From contig JAFRTM010000017.1 of assembly GCA_017439185.1 (NCBI GenBank), forward strand, positions 1 to 50,642: DNA of 50,642 nt. Reading direction: 5' to 3'. The position numbers were made by a program, and so were the translations under genes. This document shows positions 24,674 to 32,870 of the stretch, piece after piece (position 1 is the stretch's first letter; each line of letters opens with the position of its first letter). The notes under the pieces were generated by a model that did not search any database, was not told the origin of the DNA, and saw only the letters and a list, made by a program, of their open reading frames with translations. Origin of the DNA: Bacteroidales bacterium (GTDB lineage Bacteria > Bacteroidota > Bacteroidia > Bacteroidales > P3).

Positions 24674-24703
24674 CAAAGATACACATTATTTTTTACTCCA
24701 CAA
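24674..24703 (-). promoter_or_regulatory. Promoter of the WG-repeat gene
   Basis: TTG (24701-24703), 19-bp spacer, TATCTTTG (24674-24681) on the - strand, 25 bp before the chosen start at 24648. Confidence 0.8.
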
Positions 24704-24782
24704 CTTTCCCTCAATTTTTTTCCACCACACCCCTCCCTTCCCAATAAAAAAACCGACAACTGATCTCAAGCCACAAACTATA

Positions 24783-24915
24783 AAAAACTGACCACTGACT
24801 ACTAGTCACTGACCACTTGACTTATCTTAGACTTACCATAGAGTTGATACTATTTGATACCTAGTTATCAGCTATTTGGCTCCTTTCAGAATTCTCCCCC
24901 TCCTCAAGTTTTTTG
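24783..24915. repeat. Dispersed intergenic repeat, copy A
   Basis: The core (24832-24880) begins CTTACCATAGAGTTGATAC and continues to CCTAGTTATCAGC. It matches copies at 41850-41898 and 50574-50622. To the left, aaaaactgaccac, and to the right, ttctccccctc followed by tcaagttttttg, are also shared with copy B. It occupies the 24649-25023 gap between divergent genes. Confidence 0.8.
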
Positions 24916-24995
24916 CAAAAATAAGTACTCCTCTATTTATCAACCATTTAACCACATTTCTCTCTTTTTTTTCTTCCCATTTCAAAAAATCTTGC

Positions 24996-25003
24996 TATCT
25001 TTG
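24996..25003 (+). promoter_or_regulatory. -7 box of the PaaI-type thioesterase gene
   Basis: TATCTTTG 20 bp before the ATG at 25024; no clear -33 element is seen. Confidence 0.65.
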
Positions 25004-25023
25004 CAAATTATTTACTCACCTCT

Positions 25024-25515
25024 ATGGAAAAAATTAAAAATCCCTGGATAGGACACCCCAGCTACCACTGCTTCGGCTGCGACCCCAACAACCCCGTAGG
25101 ACTGCACATGCAGTTCTTCCAAGAAAACAACGAAGTCGTTTGCCTCTGGAAACCACAATCTTACTACCAAGGATGGATCGACACCATGCACGGCGGAATC
25201 CTCGCCACCCTCATCGACGAGGCCTGCGGTTGGGTACTCTTCCACCTCTACCACGCCTCGGGCTACACCACCCGTCTCAACCTCAAATACCGTAAGGCCG
25301 TAAGCAGCAACGACCCCCAACTCACCATCCGTGCCTACGCCACTCGCCAGGCCCACGGCCTCCTCTTCCTCGAAGCTTCCATCACCAACGCCGCCGGCGA
25401 ACTCTGCGTCGAAGGCGAAGCGGTCTATTTCACCCTCCCCGATGAAAAAGCACGCAAACTGGGTCTCTTCCTCTCTCCCGAAGAGAAAGACGCCCACGAC
25501 CACAAACTCTCCTAA
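25024..25515 (+). CDS. PaaI-family hot-dog thioesterase
   Basis: A 163-residue acyl-CoA thioesterase of the PaaI/YbgC group. The N-terminus HPSYHCFGCDPNNPVGLHMQF is the CFGC-type motif found in one PaaI subgroup, and the catalytic region is MHGGILATLIDEACGW with the HGG turn and the E/D general base. NLKYRKAV is the usual central strand. Substrate is unknown. It stands alone on the + strand with its own -7 box. The ATG at 25024 fits the promoter position. Confidence 0.88.
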   Translation: MEKIKNPWIGHPSYHCFGCDPNNPVGLHMQFFQENNEVVCLWKPQSYYQGWIDTMHGGILATLIDEACGWVLFHLYHASGYTTRLNLKYRKAVSSNDPQLTIRAYATRQAHGLLFLEASITNAAGELCVEGEAVYFTLPDEKARKLGLFLSPEEKDAHDHKLS

Positions 25516-25519
25516 ATCC

Positions 25520-25696
25520 CTACTCCTCCGTCTCTTTCTTGTGTTTCGCCTTGCGCGAATAAACTTTCTTGCTCCTCTCCACCCTCGTCCTCGAGTGGAA
25601 TCCGTCTCCTTTCAACTCCCTCTCTGCCAGCCGATTGCCACGCCTCACGGCAATAATCTCCAGCGGTACTCTCCGCTTCTTCCTCTTCGTTTTCAT
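25520..25696 (-). CDS. Small basic protein, 58 residues, coupled to the HD-domain gene
   Basis: A short open frame (MKTKRKKRRVPLEIIAVRRG at the N-terminus, VYSRKAKHKKETEE at the end) with about 40 percent Lys/Arg. Its ATG overlaps the TGA of the HD-domain gene (ATGA at 25693-25696), a strong sign of translational coupling. The tail with SKKVYSRKAKHK resembles small conserved Bacteroidetes proteins whose function is unknown; the charge suggests binding to nucleic acid or the ribosome (inference). It converges on the thioesterase gene with a 4-bp gap. Confidence 0.75.
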   Translation of the reverse strand: MKTKRKKRRVPLEIIAVRRGNRLAERELKGDGFHSRTRVERSKKVYSRKAKHKKETEE

Positions 25697-26298
25697 CGTC
25701 TCTCGGTCTCCTCCATCAGCGACGAGGCGAATCCGTCGGCCAGCTGTATCAGCGAGCAGAGCTTGTACTTCTCTTTAGCCGCATTGATATTGCCTTTGGC
25801 CTCGGCACTCTGGAAAGGCAAGTCCCATGCCGTCATGTGCCACCGGATGGCGGCTATCTCGTCATCGGCCATCGACAACCCTAACCGCAGCAATATTATC
25901 ACGCTTTTCTCTCCGTGCCCTAACGGGAAGTTGTTGTAATCCACAGCATATCCCTGATACTCCTCCCAACGCCCGAAACTGTTCTGTCTCTTTTTCGTAA
26001 CTTCCTTATACACATCGGCTTTGCATATATCGTGCAGCAATGCGGCTATCGCCACACTGTCCTCCGGCAACGCCTCTTCCAACGCCGGATTCAGACTCAA
26101 CGCCGTGGCTCTCAGCCTCATAGCGGCAATATACACGTTTAGCGAATGCTCCGCAAGTCCTCCTTCGTAGTTCCCGTGGAACACGGTGGAGGCGGGAGCC
26201 TCGAAAAAGCCGCTCCCCTTCAGCCATTCCATCACCTCGTCGATACCTTCTCGGTCTGTATTGTTCAGTATATCAAGTATTTTCTCTTTCGTGGTCAT
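25693..26298 (-). CDS. HD-domain phosphohydrolase-like protein
   Basis: A 201-residue cytosolic protein. The HD metal site is visible as H51 (GLAEHSLNVY), H89-D90 (ALLHDICKADVY), H128 (LGHGEKS) and H154 (IRWHMTAWD). The family hydrolyses phosphate esters of nucleotides or small molecules; the exact substrate is unknown. I chose the start at 26298 (MTTKEKILDIL), which lies 27 bp after the promoter -7 box; the frame extends to 26355 across that promoter. The downstream small basic gene overlaps its stop by 4 bp. Confidence 0.85.
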   Translation of the reverse strand: MTTKEKILDILNNTDREGIDEVMEWLKGSGFFEAPASTVFHGNYEGGLAEHSLNVYIAAMRLRATALSLNPALEEALPEDSVAIAALLHDICKADVYKEVTKKRQNSFGRWEEYQGYAVDYNNFPLGHGEKSVIILLRLGLSMADDEIAAIRWHMTAWDLPFQSAEAKGNINAAKEKYKLCSLIQLADGFASSLMEETERR

Positions 26299-26324
26299 CT
26301 TCTTTCCTTTCTTGTTTGAAAGTG

Positions 26325-26356
26325 CAAAGATACGCACTATTTTTGGAATGACCAAA
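26325..26356 (-). promoter_or_regulatory. Promoter of the HD-domain operon
   Basis: TTTG (26353-26356), 20-bp spacer, TATCTTTG (26325-26332) on the - strand. Confidence 0.8.
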
Positions 26357-26465
26357 TTTCATCTGAATTTTCATCCTCTTCTTCCCCTTTTCAAAAAAAT
26401 ACCCTTCCCAACACAATATTTTCACTCTCTTTGCGTTTGCTATATATTAATATAAGGTTCTAACA

Positions 26466-27719
26466 ATGAAACAAATCACAGTAGCCGGTGCCGGATATGT
26501 CGGTCTCAGCATTGCCACCCTCCTGGCTCAACACAACCAAGTCACTGCCGTTGACATTCAGCCTGAACGGGTTGACCTCATCAACCGCCGCCTCTCCCCT
26601 ATCCAGGACGACTATATCGAACAATACCTCCGCGAAAAGCCCCTTAACCTCACTGCCACCACCGATGCCGACAACGCCTACCGCAACGCCGACATCGTGG
26701 TCATCGCCACTCCCACCAACTACGACAGCGTGCGCAACTTCTTCGACACCTCGGCAGTGGAACAGGTCATTGACCAAGTCCTGTCGGTCAACCCCGATGC
26801 CGTCATGGTAATCAAAAGCACCATACCGGTCGGATTCACCGCCTCCACCCGCAGCCGCATCCTTGCCTCGGGCAGCAAATGCAACCTCCTCTTCGCCCCC
26901 GAGTTCCTGCGCGAGAGCAAAGCCCTCTACGACAACCTCTACCCCAGCCGCATCATCGTGGGTTACGACCACGACGAACCGCTCCTCGCCGAAGCGGCCA
27001 GAGAGTTTGCAACGCTGCTGCAAGAAGGTGCCATCGCCCAGAATATCCCGACCCTTTATATGGGTTCCACCGAAGCGGAGGCTGTTAAGCTCTTCGCCAA
27101 CACTTACCTCGCTCTTCGCGTATCCTACTTCAACGAACTGGACACCTACGCCGAACTGAAAGGGCTTGACACACAACACATAATAGAAGGCGTATGCCTC
27201 GACCCGAGAATAGGCAACCACTACAACAACCCCTCCTTCGGCTACGGCGGCTACTGTCTGCCGAAGGACACGAAGCAACTGCTCGCCAACTACGACGATG
27301 TGCCGGAAGAGCTGATTCGAGCCATAGTGGAGAGCAACCGCACTCGCAAAGACTTCATAGCCGACCAGGTGCTGAAGAAAGCCCACTACTATGACTACTA
27401 CAACCGCGGCGACTACAATGCACAGGATGAGCGGGAATGCATAATCGGAGTGTATCGCCTGACAATGAAGTCGAACTCCGACAACTTCCGCCAAAGCAGC
27501 ATACAAGGCATCATGAAGCGTGTAAAGGCCAAAGGCGCCAAGGTGATAATCTACGAGCCTACGCTGCAAGACGGCTCCACCTTCTTCGGAAGCCTGGTGG
27601 TGAACGACCTTGAGAAATTCAAGGCTCAGAGCCAGGCAATCGTAGCCAACCGCTACGACAGCCAACTCGACGACGTGGCCGACAAGGTATATACCCGCGA
27701 CATTTTCAAACGCGACTGA
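26466..27719 (+). CDS. ugd: UDP-glucose 6-dehydrogenase
   Basis: Oxidises UDP-glucose to UDP-glucuronate with NAD, providing precursor for surface polysaccharides. 417 residues. The N-terminal Rossmann motif is GAGYVG (8-13); FAPEFLRE (143-150), K208 and N212 in [12 protein letters not shown], and the catalytic C264 with D268 in [11 protein letters not shown] are all present. This is the short HasB-like form. It is followed after 8 bp by a UpxY-type antiterminator gene, which in Bacteroides leads capsule operons; here no capsule genes follow. Codon third positions are strongly C-rich. Confidence 0.94.
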   Translation: MKQITVAGAGYVGLSIATLLAQHNQVTAVDIQPERVDLINRRLSPIQDDYIEQYLREKPLNLTATTDADNAYRNADIVVIATPTNYDSVRNFFDTSAVEQVIDQVLSVNPDAVMVIKSTIPVGFTASTRSRILASGSKCNLLFAPEFLRESKALYDNLYPSRIIVGYDHDEPLLAEAAREFATLLQEGAIAQNIPTLYMGSTEAEAVKLFANTYLALRVSYFNELDTYAELKGLDTQHIIEGVCLDPRIGNHYNNPSFGYGGYCLPKDTKQLLANYDDVPEELIRAIVESNRTRKDFIADQVLKKAHYYDYYNRGDYNAQDERECIIGVYRLTMKSNSDNFRQSSIQGIMKRVKAKGAKVIIYEPTLQDGSTFFGSLVVNDLEKFKAQSQAIVANRYDSQLDDVADKVYTRDIFKRD

Positions 27720-27727
27720 CTCTTCCT

Positions 27728-28228
27728 ATGCCTTGGTATATTGCCCACACCCGCTCTTGCCAGGAACACCGCATAGCCGATTCTCTGACGGCTCTAGGCA
27801 TCGAGTCTTTCATTGCCGAGCAAGAAATCGTAAGGATTTCTAACGGCCGCAAACGCCGCTCCCGCAAACGCCTGCTGCCAGGCATTGTGTTCATCAACTG
27901 TGAGCCCACCCTCAGGGTGCCGCTCATGAAGCAAGTGTATGGCATAGTCCGCTATATGACTACAGGCCTTGACGGAAACCCGGCAGTGGTTCACGACGAC
28001 GACATGCAACTGTTTATCAGTATGGTGGAGCAACGTGAGACGGAAGCAACCATAGACCCGACGACACTGAAACGCGGCGACCGTGTGAAGATAGTCAACG
28101 GCAGCTTCAGCGGCATGGAATGCGAAGTGCTGAACCTCAAGTCGCACCACTATATAGTAGCCCGCCTCAGCATATTGGGCTCGGCACTGGTTGAGGTCCC
28201 CCTAAGCGCAATAGAGACAATTTCCTAA
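27728..28228 (+). CDS. UpxY-family transcription antiterminator (NusG-like)
   Basis: A 166-residue paralogue of NusG. The NGN domain starts MPWYIAHTRSCQEHRIAD and continues with SFIAEQEIVRISNGRKRRSRKRLLPGIVFI. The C-terminal KOW region has LKRGDRVKIVNGSFSGMECEV. In Bacteroides, UpxY proteins prevent premature termination in capsule operons and act on their own 5' leader. Here it is the second gene behind ugd and is followed by a convergent T9SS operon, so its target must lie elsewhere or have been lost. Confidence 0.9.
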   Translation: MPWYIAHTRSCQEHRIADSLTALGIESFIAEQEIVRISNGRKRRSRKRLLPGIVFINCEPTLRVPLMKQVYGIVRYMTTGLDGNPAVVHDDDMQLFISMVEQRETEATIDPTTLKRGDRVKIVNGSFSGMECEVLNLKSHHYIVARLSILGSALVEVPLSAIETIS

Positions 28229-28273
28229 CTGCCATCTATAGCTAAAATACGGCATCTATTTAATTCGGTTTCA

Positions 28274-29146
28274 TCAGTAGTCCCACATGTCGAGACTCAT
28301 GTCCAGCAACTTGTTCTCGATGTCCTCGGCCGCCATTATAGCATCTATGCCCGTAAGGTAACTGCCTATAGTTCGGTTATAGCGATTGGACTCGCGCGTG
28401 ATAAATGAATGGAACCGTCTCTGCTTGAATATTGCCAGCCACGATGGCAGGTTGGCAATATTGTCCTCGAAATATGCCTCGTGACGGGCAAACAGGTTAC
28501 GCACGTTCCTTGACAACATCGGCACCCAGAAAAGCTCTACAGTGCCTATGTAGTCTCGCTCTCCGTCTCTCTCCTTGAAAAGGTCCTTGACCATCGTCAA
28601 CCCCAATATCCTCACCTCCTGTTCGGTTATCTGCTTGCTGATATACCACGCCTCCTTGAGCCTGTACTGGTATATCTCTTCCGACGTAAACTCCTTCGGC
28701 ACCAGTATCGTCTCATACTCATATTCCTCGTTCTCGTCTATTATCTCGAGTATTATTGTGTCGGCCCGCGTATATTTCTCTACGAAATAGTCGTTCTCTA
28801 TCGGTATCTTGAACTCGTCGTCTTCGTATATCTGTATCTCGTTGTTTTTCACAGCCTCCCACAACACATAAGCGAGGTTCTTACGACCCATCGACCCTTC
28901 GGGCTCCAACGGATAATAGAATAGTTGGTTGAACTTCTCCCTCAAGTCTATAGTGCGCCAGATGCGATACTCCCACACCACATCGTTCTCCCTCACAAAC
29001 TGCAGTTCCTCGGCATCCTGACCTTCGATAAGCGACTTGCGGGTGTAGTAATTGCCATATACATCTTGCCCTTCCTGTGCTACCATCGGTCCTCCGGCAA
29101 CCAGAATTCCTAGAAACAAGACTATATAGCAATAACGATGTGCCAT
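28274..29146 (-). CDS. GldN/PorN-like type IX secretion protein, second paralogue
   Basis: A 290-residue exported protein homologous to the adjacent gldN product. Shared blocks are ENDVVWEYRIWRTIDLREKF, YEDDEFKIP, LKEAWYI, VELFWVPM and the C-terminal FITRESNRYNR...SYLTGIDAI...LDMSLDMWDY. GldN/PorN forms a periplasmic ring with the GldK lipoprotein. Flavobacterium johnsoniae also has tandem gldN and gldO with partial redundancy, so this is probably the gldO counterpart. It is separated from gldN by 105 bp that contain a strong hairpin, unlike the close spacing of gldM and gldN. Confidence 0.88.
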   Translation of the reverse strand: MAHRYCYIVLFLGILVAGGPMVAQEGQDVYGNYYTRKSLIEGQDAEELQFVRENDVVWEYRIWRTIDLREKFNQLFYYPLEPEGSMGRKNLAYVLWEAVKNNEIQIYEDDEFKIPIENDYFVEKYTRADTIILEIIDENEEYEYETILVPKEFTSEEIYQYRLKEAWYISKQITEQEVRILGLTMVKDLFKERDGERDYIGTVELFWVPMLSRNVRNLFARHEAYFEDNIANLPSWLAIFKQRRFHSFITRESNRYNRTIGSYLTGIDAIMAAEDIENKLLDMSLDMWDY

Positions 29147-29158
29147 CTAATAAGTAAA

Positions 29159-29200
29159 AATAAGAGTTAAGAAACGCGCTCGCACTTCTTAACTCTTATT
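29159..29200 (-). terminator. Perfect 15-bp inverted repeat between the two gldN paralogues
   Basis: aataagagttaagaa / ttcttaactcttatt, loop 12 nt. On the - strand it ends in ATTTTTA and lies 12 bp before the second paralogue's ATG. It could act as a partial terminator lowering expression of the second copy, or as an mRNA stabiliser for gldN. Confidence 0.65.
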
Positions 29201-29251
29201 GTCTATCCGTAGTCTTCAAACACTGCTGCGTGAATCAGACTGAGGCTGGGA

Positions 29252-30136
29252 TTAATACTCCCACATATCCGACTCGATATCTCCGATTTTGGTCTCTATC
29301 TCCTGCGACTCTATGATGGCATCCATTCCGGTGAGGTAAGATTCAATCTTACGGTTGAAACGGTTGGACTCACGGGTCACATAGCTATCGAAATAGCGGT
29401 CTATAAAGACATCATCGTAAGAGCGCTCGGCTGCAATGTTATGCTCGTCGTATGCATTGACCTTCACAAGAGCATTGCGTACTCGCATATCGTTCATTGG
29501 AACCCAGAACATGTCGATCGAGTTGCACTCGCGACCGTCCTCACGCTCCTTGCACTGCTGATATACAAGCGCCAAACCGACGATACGCACTTTCTGACGG
29601 GTGTCCTGCTTCTCAATATACCAGAACTCCTTAATCTTGAATGCGAAGATGTCGGCCGCGTCAAGCTTGGTCTCAAACTTCTGCCACGTTCCTTCAGTCT
29701 CATCGCCCCACTCGTCGAGTTCGCCCGGCACATACACCGAGTCAACCCTGTTGAGCAATGCAGAAACTGCCTCCCAGTCTCTCGGGATTTTAAGCTCGTC
29801 GTCCTCATAGACTTCGAACTGGCCGTCCTCAAGGGCACGTATGATTGCATTGGCGAGGTTCAGACGTCCCTGTGCGTCACGCTCGGGATCTGTGGGGAAA
29901 TAGAAGAACTGGTTGAACTTCTCCCTCATATCTATCGTACGCCAAATACATGTCTCCCATACCACGTCGCTCTCCCTCAAATGCTGATAGGGCATTGCTT
30001 CCTTGCCTTTCGACAGTGTTTTCGCATAGAAGTTGTCGTTGTGCGATTCTTCTGCATCTATGATGTTCTGTGCATCGAGATGCATTCCACCCATCGTGAA
30101 CAGGGCGAGGCCTAAGCAAAACAATAACTTTTTCAT
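29252..30136 (-). CDS. gldN: Type IX secretion system protein GldN/PorN
   Basis: 294 residues with signal peptide (ends GGMHLDAQ). Family blocks are ESDVVWETCIWRTIDMREKF, YEDDELKIP, IKEFWYIEKQDTRQKVRIVGLA, IDMFWVPMNDMRVRNALVK and the tail YVTRESNRFNRKIESYLTGMDAI. It forms the periplasmic ring under the outer membrane together with GldK and contacts GldM. It is 19 bp downstream of gldM, completing porP-gldK-gldL-gldM-gldN. Confidence 0.94.
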   Translation of the reverse strand: MKKLLFCLGLALFTMGGMHLDAQNIIDAEESHNDNFYAKTLSKGKEAMPYQHLRESDVVWETCIWRTIDMREKFNQFFYFPTDPERDAQGRLNLANAIIRALEDGQFEVYEDDELKIPRDWEAVSALLNRVDSVYVPGELDEWGDETEGTWQKFETKLDAADIFAFKIKEFWYIEKQDTRQKVRIVGLALVYQQCKEREDGRECNSIDMFWVPMNDMRVRNALVKVNAYDEHNIAAERSYDDVFIDRYFDSYVTRESNRFNRKIESYLTGMDAIIESQEIETKIGDIESDMWEY

Positions 30137-30155
30137 ATTAGAGTCGTTTTTATGT

Positions 30156-31847
30156 TTATTTCAATCTGAATGTTGCTTTCAGTTTGTGGGTCTGACCATC
30201 AGGCGTCTTCACCACCACATTGTCTATATATACCTTCTGGCCTTTCTTGGCATTCTTCAGTCTGCTTACCATCTCGGGGTTGAAGGAGTTGCCCTGCCCC
30301 GTCAACTCAAACGAGTTGGATCCGGACACCTGGAACTCGAACGAAGTAACCTTCAGTGGAGGCAGCTGGAAGTCGAAGTCATCCATTATTGCATTTATCT
30401 TACCCACTGCAGCCAATGCGTTCTTGTCCACAACATCGCCGTCCTTGAACGAACCAACCTTCAGCACTGGTGCAGGAATCTTCTTGGCACGGAGCAACTG
30501 GGTTCCCATGGTCTTCGTTCCGCCACCGTCCATCTTGGCATCTACACGTATGGTGATCTTACCCATCTTCGAAGCCCTGATGATATAGTCACCAGCCTTT
30601 CCGTTAGGATCTTTGGTAAGCGTAGCGGCTCCTTCTGCCACCACCGGAACCACGTTACGGGAGTCAACACCGGGAACTGAGATCGACACAGGATTGTCGA
30701 TACCGGCATAGACCACGTTCATCTTCGTCAAAGCCACTACGGCAACAGGTGGTGCCACAAAGTAGCTGTCGTCAAACGTATATTCCTCAGCAGGACCGCT
30801 GTCTTTCTTCACATATATGGTACCGTGCACCTTCTTCTCACCAGGAGTAGTGCAAGCTGCCTTATAGGTCACCGAACCGTTCTCATCACTTGTAAGCGTT
30901 GAGCCGTTGACGTTGGCCGTAAAGGTAGCGCGGGAGTCGTATGCTCCGATATTAACCTTGGTCTCATACGTGCCACCCTGAATGATATATGTAGCCGACG
31001 GACGCGAAAGAACCGTCACCTTGTCGAACTTGAAGTCGTCTGCACTGATCTTGTCAAAAAGTTTTTTCAGCACATCGTTCTCAAGGGTCAGAAGCTCACC
31101 TTTCATACGAGCCAGAATAACCATGTCAGCGATGGCAAGTGTACCGTTGAAAGTAAAGTTTTCCCAGTCGAGCGAGTCTTTCTCGGCATTGAGGAATTTG
31201 CCCTCTACCACAAGGCCCATGCTCTTCTGCGGGATTGAATCGTCTCCCAGAATCTTATTCACACTGGCCTTATAATCGAGAACCTTTTTCTTCAGTTTTG
31301 CAGCACGGCAGTTTTCGGCCCCTTTATCCACATCGCTGAAACCGCTTCCATCCTCAGGAGCGAGGAAATATGTGGCTCCACCGTGTGTGTCGTCAGCCTT
31401 GGTCATACAGTCGAACTTGCCTTCTATCAATGCCTTTCTGACAGTATCGTACAATGGCTGCTTGTTCTCATCCATCAGCTTAAGTTTTACGGACTTGCCT
31501 TCGGCATCCGTATAACTGACAGATTGTTGGATGTATGCAAAGAATCCATGTCGCAGGGTATCGATATAGTGCAACAAATCCAGGGTCTCTGCGTGTATCT
31601 GCTTTGCCTTGTCCCAACTCTCTTGGGTCTTCTCGGGGTTGTTCTTGTATGTATCCTCAAAGTTATTGTAAAAGTCCGTCACCTTCTCGCTGATAGCGAT
31701 ATTGGAAACGTTGATGGCGTCACCGACCGTCTTGAAGCCGGCAAGCACCTCCGCCGACACGTTCAGTGCCAACATGGCGGTGTACACGATGTACATCATC
31801 TGTATCATTTTTTGCCTCGGGGTCTCCGGGCAGTTTGTAGCACCCAT
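30156..31847 (-). CDS. gldM: Type IX secretion motor-associated protein GldM/PorM
   Basis: 563 residues, slightly longer than typical members (about 515). The N-terminus MGATNCPETPRQKMIQMMYI leads into the single inner-membrane helix (about 14-35, VYTAMLALNVSAEVLAGF). The long periplasmic part has the expected series of beta domains (SRPSATYIIQGGTYETKVNIGAYD; VYAGIDNPVSISVPGVDS) and ends with a domain that meets the GldKN ring (TPDGQTHKLKATFRLK). With GldL it forms the proton-driven rotary motor. It lies 88 bp after gldL, with an intercistronic stem-loop between. Confidence 0.95.
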   Translation of the reverse strand: MGATNCPETPRQKMIQMMYIVYTAMLALNVSAEVLAGFKTVGDAINVSNIAISEKVTDFYNNFEDTYKNNPEKTQESWDKAKQIHAETLDLLHYIDTLRHGFFAYIQQSVSYTDAEGKSVKLKLMDENKQPLYDTVRKALIEGKFDCMTKADDTHGGATYFLAPEDGSGFSDVDKGAENCRAAKLKKKVLDYKASVNKILGDDSIPQKSMGLVVEGKFLNAEKDSLDWENFTFNGTLAIADMVILARMKGELLTLENDVLKKLFDKISADDFKFDKVTVLSRPSATYIIQGGTYETKVNIGAYDSRATFTANVNGSTLTSDENGSVTYKAACTTPGEKKVHGTIYVKKDSGPAEEYTFDDSYFVAPPVAVVALTKMNVVYAGIDNPVSISVPGVDSRNVVPVVAEGAATLTKDPNGKAGDYIIRASKMGKITIRVDAKMDGGGTKTMGTQLLRAKKIPAPVLKVGSFKDGDVVDKNALAAVGKINAIMDDFDFQLPPLKVTSFEFQVSGSNSFELTGQGNSFNPEMVSRLKNAKKGQKVYIDNVVVKTPDGQTHKLKATFRLK

Positions 31848-31902
31848 AGTCTATCTTGCTTTTTTAGTGATTAATTTGTTAATTATTAGTTTTTGTCCAT
31901 TC

Positions 31903-31925
31903 GATAAGGCGTTTTACGCCTTATC
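31903..31925. other. Stem-loop between gldL and gldM
   Basis: gataaggcgt-ttt-acgccttatc is a perfect 10-bp stem in the 88-bp gap between two co-directional genes. Without a T-tract it is more likely an mRNA processing or stability element than a terminator. Confidence 0.6.
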
Positions 31926-31935
31926 CACTAAAAAG

Positions 31936-32805
31936 TTAGATACGGGTCTGCATGGCAGCCAACATGTTGCCATAGACATTATTGAGTTCTGATACTTTCT
32001 TGGTCAGTGCGTCAACCTGCTGCTTGTACTGCAGGATACCCTCGGCAGAGTCAGCGAAGTTCACCATCATGCTCTGCATTCTCTCCTGCACTTCCTTGGT
32101 TGCCTCGAGCTGGGCGGTAGAGTTCTGCAACTGCATCTCGTACATTGCATTGATCGACGAAAGGCTGCTTGCCATCTTCTTCATCTCGTCAACGTACGAC
32201 ACATCGCCTGCACTCAGCGACTGAGCGGTCTCCTTATAAATATTGGACAGGGTAGCCACTGCCTCGGGCGCATCTTTCATACTCTGATAGAGCTGACCTG
32301 CTGCCTCGGCTGCAGTGTCCATGTTCGATACAAACTTGTCGGTAGCGACTGTAGCGGTCGCCATATTGTTCATCGATGCGGCGGAATCGGCAAGGTTGCT
32401 CATTCCAACTCCCAAGCGCTCAATAAGGTCGGGGCTTATATTTGCATCCTCCAACATTTTGTTCAACTGCTGCGTGAGTGGATCCGATGCCTCTATCTGC
32501 TCGGGAGCGGCTTCGCCCTCCACTTCGGGATTTCCTTCTTTATTCTCTCCGTCTATCGGCAACATTCCTGCCAACTGGGGATATACCAACGTCCAGTCAA
32601 ACTCTTTGTGTGGGGGCTCGAACGCAGACATGAAGAAAATTATAACCTCGGTGCCCATACCTATAATAAGCATGATGGTACCGCCAGGCCAGTGGTTAAT
32701 CTTGAACAAGGCTCCAAAGATAACAATACCTGCGCCCCATCCATATAAGTACCCCATGAATGTTTTGTACGATTTACTGCGAACGAGTTTGTCAATAAAG
32801 CTCAT
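31936..32805 (-). CDS. gldL: Type IX secretion motor protein GldL/PorL
   Basis: 289 residues. Two N-terminal membrane helices (about 16-34 and 42-60) with E53 in GTEVIIFF, the position matching the essential transmembrane Glu of GldL, flank the conserved FKINHWPGG turn. FDWTLVYPQL follows, and then a long cytoplasmic region rich in coiled-coil and Ala/Ser/Met. It is the stator-like partner of GldM. It is 65 bp downstream of gldK. Confidence 0.95.
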   Translation of the reverse strand: MSFIDKLVRSKSYKTFMGYLYGWGAGIVIFGALFKINHWPGGTIMLIIGMGTEVIIFFMSAFEPPHKEFDWTLVYPQLAGMLPIDGENKEGNPEVEGEAAPEQIEASDPLTQQLNKMLEDANISPDLIERLGVGMSNLADSAASMNNMATATVATDKFVSNMDTAAEAAGQLYQSMKDAPEAVATLSNIYKETAQSLSAGDVSYVDEMKKMASSLSSINAMYEMQLQNSTAQLEATKEVQERMQSMMVNFADSAEGILQYKQQVDALTKKVSELNNVYGNMLAAMQTRI

Positions 32806-32870
32806 AGTTGTAATGTTTTTGTGTGTTACTTATTATTTAATGTATTTATTCTATATAATATATGTATCTA

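Noticed and set aside
25331-25939. 202-codon + strand frame overlapping the PaaI thioesterase and HD genes
   Set aside because: Low-complexity Ser/Pro/Leu shadow across two real genes on different strands and the small basic gene.
26466-28228. Start of a capsule polysaccharide locus
   Set aside because: No glycosyltransferase, flippase or polymerase gene follows; the next genes are the convergent T9SS locus.
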